A stretch of 64,000 nucleotides of DNA, from assembly GCA_025529335.1 (NCBI GenBank), contig JAMYHX010000122.1, positions 28,754 to 92,753 on the forward strand, in the 5' to 3' direction. A program made the translations under genes and the position numbers. This stretch comes from Rhizopus sp. PT2906 (lineage: Eukaryota; Mucoromycota; Mucoromycetes; Mucorales; Rhizopodaceae). The notes under the pieces are model-generated. The model had not been told where the DNA came from. It did no database searches and worked only from the letters and a program-made list of their open reading frames with translations. Positions 1 to 12,929 of the stretch are shown here, piece after piece (position 1 is the stretch's first letter; each line of letters opens with the position of its first letter).

Positions 1-3000
1 GATAGCCAATGCCAGACGACTCCAAGATTGGTAGTCTGAATAAAGGCCGGAGATGGGTATCACGAGTTGGCCCTTCTTGTAAAGTGACATAGTTGGCAAG
101 AAGTAATCCCAGTACCAGGTTGGACTTGACATCTTGGTCAAGGTGGGTATCGGATTTTGGTCACCAGAGTAATGAATAAAGCTGGCCCTTACTGTGGTCA
201 CGTTTGGTGTGATTTTAACAGTAGACGAAGTAACCAAGCCTTGGCAGGCAGTAGTCAAAGGGGGAGGAATGGAATCTGACATGTCGTAACCTCCGATTTG
301 ATCCATCAGATCTGTGGTGGCGATGTTACCAGAAGCACCGTGCTGAGTCCTTGCAAAATTGGTAATGTCGTAAACAGTACCACGTACACTAACCCACATA
401 TCGTCTGGAAGGTTATGGGCTGCAACGTTGGCGGTGGAGTACATGTGCTGCGTACCAGGGCAGATAACTTCACCCAGACCGACAATGAAAAAGATGGTAA
501 CGGCTGAAAAGAAGAAGATGAGCATACAGAGTGTCACCTTCTCACGCCAGGCCATCTGAACATCTTCACGCTTCATTTTGCCAAACCATCTCAGGAAAGG
601 TGATGGGATCCAAAAGGTCATAAGCCAGACAAAGCGAACCCACCAGATACGGACAGCTGTGATAGGCACTTCCTCTACTGATTCATGTTGGGGTTGATGA
701 TAATCTTCTACCATTTTGCTCATGTCCATATTTGGTCCAAACCTGAATACACATAATAAGGATATATAGGTTAAGGAGAGTATTGAGATAGAATTGAGAA
801 ACTTACCCGTCTGATATCTTTACTCCACCCCATTCTGATTCTTCACCCCATTGACTTCCTTCCATGTCACGCTTGATACCGTCCTCACTGTCGACATAGC
901 TTGCTTCGTCATATCCTCTGGGATCTCCGTAGGCTGCGGGCGGCATGAGTCGGTCCTGGCTTTCTGGATAATAACCTTGACTGGGCATTACAGGGGCATC
1001 CTGCATCATCCCTTGCTTCGCTTCCTTGGCACGTTCACGTTCTTCCTTTTCGGCAGCACGTAATCCATCTTCTAATTCTTTCCAGGTATCATATGCGATC
1101 CATATCATCTCATGGCCAATAAACACTTGCGATTCATTCCAATTCATGATAGCACGTACGTCCTCAACTTGATCTCTTTCCGATTTGACATGATCAATCT
1201 GCAAGGAGGAAACCAGTCTTTCGTAGCGCACAAGGAACTCGCTAAACGTCAGGTAATTGGCATATTCGATCGAAGCACGGGCAGTCAAGTCTGACAGAAG
1301 GAAAGCACGGACTTGAGCTTTGACACGCTTGAGATCAAACAGGTCAGGAGACAGGGTATCGTTGGGACGGATATGAATAATTTGATAGATGCGAGTATCT
1401 GCCATGGTATAGAACAAATCACGCAAGGTCATATACAATTGATCCATCACTGTCGTCACCTGCATGTTCTGGTAGGCATCTTCAGCATCTTTAATAGCCT
1501 TTTGATCTTCTTCAGGTATGATATCTCGGCGCTTTGGTTTCTTCATGCTCGGTGCACGGGTCGGCTTAGACGTCAGTTGGGCCTTGACAATCGTTCGGTC
1601 GTCTTTGGGATGTGACTCAGTCGCCATGGCTGTACTCTCAAATAAAGTTGAGACAAAAGTGTTGGTGCTGTTATCACGCAGTAAGCTGACAAAGTCAGGT
1701 GACAGATCATCCAAGTTCTTTTCGAGAAACGATTCGACGGTATAATGCACTGTGCCTGAGAAATGATTGACGCCAAAGGAATAAGCATGTTGTGACTTGC
1801 TGAAGGAAGGATGAGCACTGTGCAGTCGTTGAACGTTGGCTAAAAAGTTGGCATTTGTGGCGTCTGTTGCGCCTGTTTGGTACTTGGCACAGTCCCGGTC
1901 CATTGCTCCGACGATACCACCTAATCCGAGAGCAGCGGACTTGGTCTTTTCTCGACTACCAATGTTATGATCCTGTTCTTTGCCGACGAGGAGTTCAAGA
2001 CAGGCTGAGTTGTCCATGGTGATGATTGAAGGCAAAGGCACACCATCTCGGGTCATGAGAGCATTGATGCCGACTTGGTTATTGAATCGTTGATCAATGA
2101 TAAATTGGTGCACACGCTCATTGGCAAAATTGGCACAAAATTCTTCGAATCCATTCGACTTGAAGTTTTGGAAGCCAAACTGATCAAGAATGCCAATAAA
2201 ATTAGCGGGTTCACTGCTATAACAGAGTTTTGTGTTAAGTGCTTCAACGATCCATAAAAAGAGGACATGATAAAGAGCGCGGGCGAGAGAATCTCGTTGT
2301 TCTGCCGCACCCTGGGTATTCAAGAACATGGTACACAATTCCTTACGAATCAATCTCAGCTTGTAAGTCAGGGATTGCTCCAACTTGGATGGAGAGACAC
2401 CGAGCATGAGAGCGACCATTTCGAGAGTATCATAGTTACGGATACTACAGGCTTCTTGAGTTTGTTGTGAGCTGTCATCACCTTGGAATTGAAGGTTGCC
2501 GATGTGCAAAATGGCCGAGAGCAACTGAAATATTTGTGTTACTGTTTTCGCTTTAAATCCGCAGACCTTGAGAGCATTCTTGAGGTCAGCAAAAGCGACT
2601 TCATCTTCTGGTTGTCTGATGACTTTTGATTGAGATAAATAATGAAATGATTCTGGTGGAAAATTGATATGAAGTGCAGTTTGTTCTTCGACACTAGTAC
2701 CAGCCAAAAGAGAATAGAATACATTATATGTACGTTCATCTTTGGGTACCTGTGTCACTCTTGATTTATCAAAGGCGTAGGTCAATGTTTTGGCACCGAG
2801 GATCCGACCTCTTTCAGAGAACTGTAACTCTTGGAACATACCAAATTTAGATGCTGAATTGTTTTGAGATGTCCTTGTATGACCAAAAGCCTCCAATATG
2901 ATTTGAGCATTCTGAATTTGTAATCCAAGTTTTGTTTCTTTCTTTGAGTGAGTTGACAGCAGTAAGAGTTGTTTCAACAAATGTGACCGAGTTGTACTTT

Positions 3001-3442
3001 TGCCTGCACCAGTTATACCACTTTATAGATAATAAAGAGTTAATAAATGCTGCCCCCCTTTTTTTTGATACCCTTTTCACCCTCTTTCTTTCTCTTAACC
3101 CCGATAATGAATAATTTACCTCAAGATGATGCTTTGATCTTCACCTGTTCTACGCATATGAAAATAAACTCTAGTAGCTAAATCATAAACATGAGGTTGC
3201 ATAAATGGCTTATTCTCGACAATATTTCTATAACCAATATCTGCGTATGTGCTTAATGTAACATCATTTAGTATTTCTAAAGGTTGATAAGGATTCACAA
3301 CAATTAAGGTAGAATGTCCTAGTCGAGTATAAGGCTGATTCCGTTTAAATCGAGTTTGCAATAGATGAGTGATATTATCTTCGGAAGGAGGCGAAGATGA
3401 AGTGAGCAAGCACGTCAGATCTATACGTGAATCGTCTTGCAT
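1..3442 (-). CDS. Class V chitin synthase with N-terminal myosin motor-like domain (3' end outside window)
   Basis: Exons 3442-3120, 3020-807 and 742-<1 give 1093 visible residues in one phase-consistent frame. Residues of about 20-740 form a myosin motor-like domain. Its P-loop reads GITGAGKST and is split from the preceding residues by the first intron. Exon 3 then carries two hydrophobic segments and a cytochrome b5-like domain (DDMWVSVRGTVYD, about residue 955). This order (motor, TM pair, cytochrome b5-like, then catalytic GT2 domain) is that of fungal class V/VII chitin synthases, which make cell-wall chitin at sites of polarised growth. The GT2 catalytic core (QXXRW) would lie to the left and is not seen. 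The start ATG at 3442 opens a plausible N-terminus (MQDDSRIDLTCLL). The family assignment is firm. The choice between class V and class VII is inference. Confidence 0.93.
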
Positions 3443-3852
3443 CCTTTTAATCTTTTTGTCCTTGCAAATAAAAAGAAAAAAAGAAAATGAAATATATAAA
3501 AATATTTTTTTTTTATTCTTTTTAAATAAAAACTCCTTAAATATTTTTAGTGAAACCAAAGACTATTTATAAATATCCCCTTTTGTCCTTATTTGTATAT
3601 CTTTTTATTAACAGAATGATTTACTGCGAAAAGGACAAAGATATGTTAATATGTATATATTCTTGAGGTCAGGTTAGGAAAATGAATGTTGACAGAATAG
3701 GTTAAAGAGAGAATATATATAAAAAAAGAAAAAAGAATGTTATCCTAGAGTGTTATAGGAGCTTATATATCTCCTGATTATATATAAAACAAGGTATTTA
3801 AGATAAAAAGAGAGAGAGAATCATGAAAGAAACAAGGCAAAATGACAGATGT

Positions 3853-3883
<31 letters not shown>

Positions 3884-4604
3884 TACTGTGAAATAATAAA
3901 AATAGTAACAGATCCCCTTTTCTTTCTGATATATTCCAATTTGATAGACTATAAAAGATGGAAAAGGTACATATTTTCATCTCTCTCTCTTTTTACAAAC
4001 AAGGCTATGAAACGGGTCCATAGTCATGCCATATTACAAATCCGACGTAAAGATAAACAAATACTCTGTCTTCTTTGAGTCAGAATACAAACAATCTAGA
4101 CTCAATACATACTGAGCACAATAATTCCCAATTTTGGGTATAGCACGTAGGATTAATCAGTAAGTAGACACTTGCTAGTTTAGGGAACACGCATTCATTT
4201 TATGCAAAGAATAAAACTCTTCTTGTCATCAACAGGCAAAAGAATAAAAGGAAAGCAACAGAAATGTTGTTGTACAGCATATAAATACAATTATTACTTT
4301 TATTGACCCTAATTCGAGACTCTCAGGATACACATTAAATAACTCTAAGCCCTTTAACAAGTTTATTGCTGTCCTTAATTTAAATTAAAATCATATTTTC
4401 GCAGTCTTGGATCTAAACAATATGCTCAGTTGCAGTCCAAACAAATTTTCTTACCTCCCCTTCTTTTTTTTTCTAGCCTATCATCCTTCTTGTTCTTCTT
4501 TCTCTTTTTATCTCCGTGGACGGGAAATCATAAGATATGCTAACAAAAAGAGTAATACAAGATAAAAAAGTGTTCAACCATACCTTTAACTTGTTTATTA
4601 ATAG
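3443..4604. other. Divergent intergenic region between chitin synthase and SNF2 gene
   Basis: AT-rich spacer between two divergently transcribed genes. It holds a 27-nt A tract (3853-3879). The first exon of the downstream remodeller must lie in its right part, but I could not define it. No other convincing coding sequence or RNA gene was seen. Confidence 0.5.
3853..3879 (+). repeat. Homopolymer A tract (27 nt)
   Basis: Uninterrupted run of 27 adenines in the divergent promoter region. It could be a nucleosome-excluding tract or the poly(A) tail of an old retro-insertion. No element is visible next to it, so the first is simpler. Confidence 0.9.
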
Positions 4605-7600
4605 GAATTCAAGGCAAAATATAAGCCCATTAAAAAAATAAACCTTCCGAAATGGCAATTCAAACCTTCGATTCAAAGAATAATCAGGCGTCAGGTGTCA
4701 GCCACAGGAAAAGTATCTTATGATGTCCAATTTCAAAATAAACAGACAGCCATCGTATGTTCAATCGCATATATACTTTGTGTGTACTTATTAACATTTC
4801 TGAAAAAGATACCTGCTCGTCATTTACAAGATCTCTACCACGACATGATTGAAGAATATGAATTGAATGCTTTTAGAAGAGAGGAAAAGAGAGAAGAAAA
4901 TATAAGGCAAGAAAAGAGACGATCAAGGCGACTTGTTCAAAGATACGAATCATCAGACGATGAATACACATCAGATGACAGTAACGACGACAATGAGGAA
5001 CCAGTCACTTCAACCACCCGCAGCGGTCGAATTCAAATAGCTCCCAAAACATATGATAAAGAGTTTTATGCCATACTCAACCATAAAAAGGAGAGCAACG
5101 AAAAATTTTATCATGTTCCACTCTACTCTGACGACTTTATAGATCAACACGCCGACATCTGTTTTCGTTGCCGTAAACCAGGATATCCTAATGGTCCAAA
5201 GAACGATACTGTCGAAATCTCAACGGGCCCTGAACGCGCTAGAACACGTCTGTTGATGTGTAATACGTGCTCTCTTTCTTGTCACAACAATTGCTTACCC
5301 ACCAAACCTAAGCTCGGTCTCAATGTGGTCACAGGCGCCTACAGCTGCACCAAATGTAGAAGTAAAAAGGATTATTGTATGATATGTGAGAAAGCGGCAG
5401 ATAAGAATAATGATCAAGTTCTCTTACGATGTGGATCATGTTATCGAGTCCATCACCCAACTTGTGCGGATAAGAATGTCTTCCAAGACGGTATCTGTAT
5501 TGACTGTGTTACCTACAGTAGTCGCCAGGCACATATGATTTTAGCACAGCGAACAAATGATAAAAATCACAAAGAAATGCTCGTCAAATGGAAAAATACA
5601 TCCTTTAATCACCTCGATTGGGTTCCTGCTACATGGTTACAATCCCTTCATACCATACTGCATAATAATTTTAGAAAAAAACACGGGACAGCAGATACTC
5701 GACTCAAAAATGGGCGTTATTTCCCCCAGGAATGGACAATGGTGGAAAGAATATTGAATGTAGAATGGGAAGATAAAGCAAACCAAAAGCCAAAACGGAT
5801 ATTTGCAGTGTTTAAGGACATGGATTATGAAGAAGGTATTACTTAATTATATACACTTTGTGTATTATCTAATCCCTCTCTTCTTTAGCCATGTGGGATG
5901 AACCCCCTTCAGAGGATATGCCTGAACTATACACGCCTTACAAAGAGGCACTGGAACGATATATTAATGCATCCAAAGTACGCCCTCCACAAAAGATGAG
6001 GCAGTTAATTGCTGATATTAGAAAACTGGCAAATGCTGAAAAGTATGAATCACACGAAATCAAGACCCAACCTAAATACATCAACGGAGGTACACTCATG
6101 CCTCATCAATTAGAAGCTCTAAAGTAAGTATAAAAGTTACCAAGATTGAACTTACTCATCCTTTATAGTTGGTTGCTCTTTCAATGGGAAAACAAGCAAT
6201 CGTGTGTCCTGGCCGATGATATGGGGCTTGGTAAAACTATTCAAATCGTCTCCTTCTTACATGTCCTTTTCAGGAAATACAACATTTACCCATTCATTAT
6301 TGTTGTTCCAAATAGTACAGCCACCAACTGGATTCGCGAGTTCCGAAAATGGGCGCCTGAATTAGTTGTCGTGCCTTTCTTTGGCCTAGGTGCAAGCCGT
6401 AGATTAGCGTTGGATAACGAAATCTTTGACAAAAACATGAACTTGAAGTGTCACGCTATTGTGGCAACCTACGAGTCTATTCAAGAATCATCCAAACTAC
6501 AAAACATCTTTTGGCCTGTCATGGTTGTGGATGAGTCTCAACGCTTAAAAAATGATGAATCACAGTTGTTTAGATCATTATGTCGATTCAATAAGGACCA
6601 TTCGGTCTTGTTGACAGGTACTCCTTTACAAAACAACTTGAAGGAACTGTTCAATATTATGAACTTTATTCGACCTGATGAATTCGAAGGTACTCAGGCT
6701 GAAAACTATGAGGAACTGACACGTGAGCAAGTAGAAGAACTGCACGGCCGACTGAGACCTTACTTTTTGAGACGAACCAAAGAGGAGATTCTCAAGACGT
6801 TACCTCCCAAGTACGAGATTATTGTGCCCTTGTCTATGACCCCTCTACAAAAGGAAGTGTACAAATCATGCCTTAGTCGGGATATTGAAAGTATCCTGGG
6901 CACTAATGCGTACAAGCGATCCAAAGGACTTGCATCTATTTTTATGAACTTGCGTAAAGTCTTGAACCATCCCTACTTGATTGATGGAGTTGAGACACCT
7001 CAGTCCACACCAGAAGATACCCAGAAAGCTATGATTGACGCTTGTGAAAAGCTCAAGTTCTTTCACCAGATGTTACCCAAGCTTCGTTCTCAAGGACACC
7101 GTGTACTCGTGTTTTCGACCATGACGCGTGTACTTGACGTGATTGACGACTACTTGACACATGAAGGGATTCCGTTTGCTCGTTTGGATGGATCAGACAG
7201 CGAAAGAGAGCGTGTTCGCAGCATTGATGCATTCAATGCGCCTAATTCCAACTTGGACGTATTTTTGCTCTCTACGCGTGCTGGCGGTGTAGGCATAAAC
7301 TTGGCCACGGCTGATACTGTCATCATCTGGGACTCAGATTTCAACCCTTACGCGGATTTGCAGGCTATCAGTCGTGCGCATCGTATTGGACAAAGAAACA
7401 TGGTCTTGATTTATCGCTTCATGACACGACTCTCCGTTGAGGAACGAATTTTGCAAATCGGCAAGAAAAAGATGGCTTTGGAGCACGTCGTAGTGGAAAA
7501 GATGAAGTCAGTAGAGGACGATATTGAAGATATCGAGTCAATTCTAAAATTTGGCGCACAGGCTCTGTTTGAGTCTGATGATTCTACCGATATCACGTAC

Positions 7601-9461
7601 GATTCTGCAGCTATTGACAAGCTACTGGACCGTGACCAGTATAAAGCAGCAGCGGAAGCACAAAAGGAAAGAGAAATAGTAGAGTCTGAAAAAAGAAAAA
7701 ACTTTAGTTTCTCATTTGCCAAAGTGTGGAAGGCAGGGGGTGGCACGGAAGATTTGCAGGAAGAGCCAGATGACGATGCGGCTCGCGCTGATTTTTGGGA
7801 AAAGTTCTTGCAAAACAAACAGGAAGAGATTGAACGTAAAAATGCCGAGAAGAAACTGCTTGCTCAGAATCTTGGAAGGGGCGCACGTAAGCGTGCCAAA
7901 GTTGTAAGATTTTTTATGCTGTCACTGTGTAGATCAAAACTAACTATTATCACACAAGTCTTATAACGAAAAGAATCTTAATGATGCAGCCATTAAAAAA
8001 TCAAAGAAAGTAAAAAAAGATGATAAGGGAATGGAAAGCGATACAGAATACTTGTTTAGCGATAGAGAAGATGAAGATATTACTGAGCTTATGGAGACAG
8101 AAACCTTGGGAGATTTGGTTGTTTCCAATTCTGCCCCGTCAGAGGAACCCGTAAAGCTAAAGAAACCAAGAAAATTGAGAGCCAAAAAGGGTCAACCAAA
8201 TACAGAGTCAAAGCCAGGACCTCAACTTGAGATTGTTGATGAAAATGAATATACCAAGATGCTAGTTATGAGACAACAATTAGAGCATGATAGAAGAGAG
8301 CAGAGAATGAGAGAAGAGCAAATGCGAATGGAACAGATGAGACAGGAAAGTATTCGACAAGAGCAAATACGAGTACAGCGTTTCCTTCAAATCCCATCTT
8401 TACAGCCAACACCGGGCACCCCTCCAAGAGTGGATATAAATTATGCTGTGCGACTTTCTGAGATTGTACAATCTTATTTTGTAAAGCACAGTGAAGTGGT
8501 GCAGAGCTATCTCATAACCTGTGGTCAGCAGAAAATTCCAAAACCTGTTTATGATACATCAGTCAATGCTTCTCTTACACAATTGGGCTCCACAATTTAT
8601 AAAGAATTTGAAACAGCAATCAATATGGAGATAGAAGAATGGAAAAAAGTAGGAGCAGAGAAAAATATACTTGACTCGTATGTCCATGCTAAACGAGTAA
8701 CCTTCAAAAGTATATTTGAAGCTGCAATGACTCAATTCCATCAATGGAAGTCGCACAATGAGCCACTACTCATCATCATGGGAAATAACCATGGAGATTC
8801 GGAAAAAATACATAGAGAACAAGGTACGCGTACATTTCAACAGGCTCTCTCTCAAGGAATCAACAGAGCAATTACGGGAGTCAACACAAACAGGCATTCT
8901 CAGCCTGCATCTGTCCCGCAAGTGTCCTCTCCAGCTGCGCCTCAAAAACTCTCCTCAGTCGTATCACAATTTCTATCGCAGGCTACTCCGCAATTTTTAT
9001 CACAGATAGTTTCTGCAGCTGTCAACCGCCAGGCCACCCAGCCTATTCCTCATCCTACATCGCAACCAGTCTCCCCAGTTAAATTACAGTCTTCCTCTCA
9101 GCCGCAACGACATCAACCTGCTCAAACTCTCGCTGAGGCTTTTCCACAAATTTTTGCTAAAGCTAAAGCTACTTCTTCTTCCATTGCTCAACCTGCATCT
9201 CAGTCCGCATCACAACCTATCTTTCGGGTTGCCACACAACCCGTCTCACAAATTGCCCCTTTCCCTGTTTCGGATCCAGTAGCCAAAGAAAAGAAAACTA
9301 ATAGTGTTGTAAACCCTATTGTGATTGATGAAGTTAGTGATAGCGAAAATGATCACACTCAGTCTAATTTCTTTTTCATGCAATCTAAGATTGCAACCTC
9401 TTCTCAGGCTTCCACTCCTTCTCGGTCTACGACAAGTGAAATAAAGCTTGTTAAATTTTAA
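4605..9461 (+). CDS. CHD/Mit1-like SNF2 chromatin remodeller (PHD fingers, chromodomain, ATPase); first exon undetermined
   Basis: Exons <4605-4754, 4809-5835, 5889-6123, 6169-7903 and 7959-9461 join in phase to about 1549 residues. The frame opens at an acceptor (4603-4604) without an ATG, so at least one short 5' exon is missing. The first residues resemble a Tudor/chromo-like fold. Two Cys/His-rich PHD-like fingers follow (about 165-270), then a chromodomain (about 290-345; LVKWKNTSFNHLDWVPATW). The ATPase core starts at about 480 with motif I DDMGLGKT. Motif II reads DESQRLKN instead of DEAH/DEGH, and motif VI is QAISRAHRIGQR. The C-terminus has a Gln/Arg/Glu coiled coil and an S/Q/P-rich tail. 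The architecture matches Mi-2/CHD3-type proteins such as fission yeast Mit1, which slide nucleosomes in silenced chromatin. A role here with HP1 or a histone deacetylase is inference. Confidence 0.9.
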
Positions 9462-10100
9462 TGCTTGTAACTAGATCCAAATCTTAATTGACTCTGGTTT
9501 ATTCCGAATATTAATTAATTGCATTCATTTAAAACCTTACAAAGATGGAGCTTCAACTCGTGAAAGCCAAATATTTATTTTTAATAAAGCATTCAATAGA
9601 TGTAATACATGTATTTGATGTCGGTCATACAGCGTCTAGTGCACCCTTGTAGTTTTACACCACATGTGCCTTTTTTTCCACTGTGAATTGTTTATTTGCT
9701 GGAATAGGCCAAAGAATAACAAAGCATCCATCTCACTTTGGAACTCTGTTATTCTTACATAAGCAAGTACCTGCATATACTACGTCTTGGAAGATACATG
9801 CTTCAAGGAATGTTTTCTTTGGTTACTATTGCAATTCCAGACGCAATAGATTACTGCAAATTCATTAAATTGAACAAGCTATTTACAAAATGACCACATA
9901 AGTTCCTTTAAAATAAAGTTGAATTTACAGTACAAAATGATGAAATGTAAACATTAAAGAATCAAGTTTATTATTATATGTTGCCGTGCTGATATAAGGA
10001 ATTAAAGGGGGGGCTTTGAAGGGGTGGGGGGAATAGCTTGAAATGAGATTTATATGTGATATAGTTGAATATCGGTTGAATGAACAAAAAAAGAGAGGAT
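9462..10100. other. Convergent 3' intergenic region
   Basis: Spacer between the 3' ends of the SNF2 gene and the GDP-mannose pyrophosphorylase gene. It includes G-rich runs near 10008-10032. Short open frames here lack conserved character. I see nothing else. Confidence 0.5.
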
Positions 10101-11345
10101 TTACATGATAATTTGAGGTTCTGTAATGTTGGAAGAGATTCCCTTATGAGGCAAGATGGAGCCTCCGTTGATGTATATTTCATCATTTACTGTAACGTCA
10201 TCACCCAAGACAGAGCAGCCTTCAATACGTGACCAGCGTCCGACAGAAGAATGCCATCCGATGATGCTTGAGTTAACCCAGGCAAAATCCTTGACTTGTA
10301 CGCCTTCCAAAATAACACAGCGCTGAAGACGAACACCATCGCCTATGACGACATTAGGACCAATGACTACGTTCGGACCAATTCGACAATCCTTTCCGAT
10401 CTTTGCAGTAGGATGAACCATGACGTTGCCCTTATGAATGTATGGACCGTTTGCAAGTGACTCGGGTTGCTTCTTGGCCAAATGAGATAAATATAAACAG
10501 GTGCCAGTCAAGAAGTCCTTGGGTTGTCCAACATCCATCCAGAAGCCTTCGAGATCAAATGTATGAAGTTGGCCTTCTTCAGCTACATAAGGAAATACTT
10601 CTTTTTCAATCGATGTGGGTCTCAGCTATAGAATCGCTTGTCAGTCTCTCACAACACGTTCCAATCACAAAACTAACTTACCTCAATTCTATCCAAAACA
10701 GCAGGGGACAAGATGTACATGCCAGCATTAATCTTGTTAGAAATAAATTCCTTGGGCTTTTCAACGAATCGTTCAATCAATGAAGAGCTTGGACGGTTGA
10801 CGACGACACCATACTTGGAAGGATCATCGACCTTTGTTACAGCAATTGTACCTTCACCGCCATGTGCCAAGTGGAAGTCACGTAATTGCTCAAAAGGATA
10901 ATCACAAATCACGTCACTGTTGAGTACAAAGAAGGGTGAATCATCTTTGGCAAGGATTTCTCTAGCTAAGGCAAGTGGACCTGCTGTACCAAGAGGCTCT
11001 GTCTCGACAGAAAATGTAATTTTGACATTATATTGCTTTTCATATTCCTTCAAGGCAGCCACCATGATCTCAGGACGATAGTTGACAGCTAATACGATGT
11101 CTGTTACACCAGCCTATACCACCATTAGATGCAATAAAAAAAAAACACTCGTTATTTCTTACCTTGGCCAAGTTTTCGATTTGATGCAAGATCATGGGCT
11201 TATTGGCAAACTCGACAAGTGGCTTAGGAAGAGTAAGCGTGAGGGGTCTAAGACGAGTACCAAAACCTAGGATGGCTAAGTAACGCCTTTCTTTTCTTTA
11301 ATCCTCCAGTCATAACTTACCTCCAACAAGAATAAGTGCCTTCAT
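10101..11345 (-). CDS. MPG1: Mannose-1-phosphate guanylyltransferase (GDP-mannose pyrophosphorylase)
   Basis: Exons 11345-11321, 11266-11163, 11113-10682 and 10625-10101 give 361 aa, the usual length of the fungal/animal enzyme. It makes GDP-mannose from mannose-1-phosphate and GTP in the cytosol. GDP-mannose is the donor for N-glycans, O-mannosyl glycans, GPI anchors and cell-wall mannan. The nucleotidyltransferase signature [10 protein letters not shown] is completed across the first splice junction (MKALILVG | GFGTRLRP). The N-terminal Rossmann-like domain runs to about 230. The C-terminal third shows hexapeptide-type left-handed beta-helix repeats (for example [15 protein letters not shown]). 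The first exon is only 25 nt. Downstream on the same strand lies a DUF7137 gene; I see no operon-like link. Confidence 0.97.
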
Positions 11346-11779
11346 ATTTATTAAATTGAATAAAGAATACCAAAGAAAGAAGAGAAAGAAAAAGATGAAA
11401 GGTAAGAGCCTATTTATAGTTATTTTGCAGGAACCAAAATTTTCGTAATACACATAACTGAAATTCCCGCTCTTTTGTAGATCCCTTTTGTCCATTTTTT
11501 AAATACAGAAAAGCACTAAATAAAACACATGCTTGGCACTATGATGAATATATTAATTACTCTCTTGTCAAATCCATCAAAAAAAGCTTCTCTTTTATCT
11601 TGCTATGCTGTATTATTTCTTTAGATGAACATTTGATCCACAATACAAAATTCATATATCAACTAACAGAAAAAAAGGGAAGGCTTTCTTGATTACTATA
11701 TTTGGTCTTAACCGCATTCTCTCTCTCTCTCTCTCTTTCTATTTGTTTCTATTTCTTTTTATTGATGTATGAGTGATGG
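11346..11779. other. Intergenic region with CT microsatellite
   Basis: Holds the promoter of the pyrophosphorylase gene and the 3' region of the DUF7137 gene, both on the minus strand. A (CT)9 run lies at 11719-11736. No gene seen. Confidence 0.5.
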
Positions 11780-12753
11780 CTATGCTAATAAGGATGAAAG
11801 GATAATAATGGATGTAGAAATAGATATTCCAAAGGTAATTAATAATGGCATCATAGATTCATGGAATGATCTTCCTACACCTAAATAACACGTAGGACAA
11901 AACATGGCTATTGATAAAAAAGTTACATCAGTGACCCTTTTTTTTTTTTTTAGAAACAACTTACAGTCTGTTCGACCAACATAAGCTTCCGTCGAATACA
12001 TTGCCACAACTAATCTGGAATCAGGCATAAGCCAACCAGGACTAGGAAACGCTTTTGGTCCTCGTTGGTCATATACCCAAACGGTATAATACCCCACCAT
12101 CAGGGGTGAGCTGGCAGGTAAATGGGCTATATCCCAGTGAGCTGAGGTAGCTGTACCTGGTACAATGGCTGCGGTATATGTTTGCTTTTGAGGATTTGCT
12201 AGGGCAACAGTCAGATTGGCAGGTTGTACCTTGAGAGCATTGGGATCGACAGTCCATTCGAACGTAATGTTGGATACACCAATCTTGTAAAGCGGAGGAA
12301 ACGTCTGGTTCGGAATCGGCTTTTTCCACGTAAGGTAAGCAGGTGGAATATCATTTGAGAATGAGGCAGAAGTTGGTTTGCCCACAAATGGATTAGCATT
12401 ATTGACTGACTGTGTGGCGTTGACCTGTGTACTGTTCGACATCAACACGGATGCTCCTGTTGTTGCTGTGCCCATGGCTGTATTGGGTGCTGTCATGGTT
12501 GCTGTTGGTGCCGGCTGTTGTTGGCCAGCGACTGCTCCAGAAGATGTCTGTGCAGCTTTTAATAAAAAGAAATATCAATACATGTATTATAAAAACTCTC
12601 AAGTTTTACCTATTTCGTCAGCTACTGTTTATGAGTCATGGTTCTATTGTTTTCTTTATCTTTATTCTTACCTCTTTTGATATAAATAGATTGTTCTGCG
12701 TTTACTAAAATTAGAGCAAGTAATAGTAATGATAAGCTAGCATATATTTTCAT
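11780..12753 (-). CDS. DUF7137-type secretory-pathway membrane protein
   Basis: Exons 12753-12672, 12555-11965 and 11907-11780 give 266 aa. Exon 1 encodes a signal peptide (MKIYASLSLLLLALILVNA). A Thr/Ser/Asn-rich linker follows, then a conserved globular region beginning at LTWKKPIPNQTFPPLYKIG. This is the hallmark I associate with the fungal DUF7137 family of beta-sandwich domains. A short CPTC motif precedes a C-terminal hydrophobic helix (MPLLITFGISISTSIIILS). The protein is probably extracytoplasmic and membrane-anchored, perhaps by GPI. Function is unknown. The last intron was placed so that the CPTC motif stays coding; an alternative acceptor 18 nt downstream would remove it. Confidence 0.75.
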
Positions 12754-12902
12754 TAGACTTGTCTATATGTATACTACAAAAAGAAAAAGAAAAAGAAGAT
12801 TTATATATCGCTCTCCTTATTTATATACAAGCAAGGAGCTTATATAAAAGAGGGGGGAAGTTTGTTGAATGCAGTAAAACGGAGTAAGTAAAGGGGGTGA
12901 GG

Positions 12903-12922
12903 ATATATATATATATATATAT
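12903..12922. repeat. (AT)10 microsatellite
   Basis: Ten AT units just beyond the stop codon of the PNGase-lectin gene. Confidence 0.9.
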
Positions 12923-12929
12923 AGTCAGT

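Noticed and set aside
298..507. Plus-strand frame over the chitin synthase
   Set aside because: Antisense shadow of the cytochrome b5-like exon.
3798..4078. Frames with Lys or Phe homopolymers
   Set aside because: Produced by the 27-nt A tract; no conserved character.
9683..9868. Short plus-strand frame in convergent spacer
   Set aside because: No upstream signals and no domain; both flanking genes end here.
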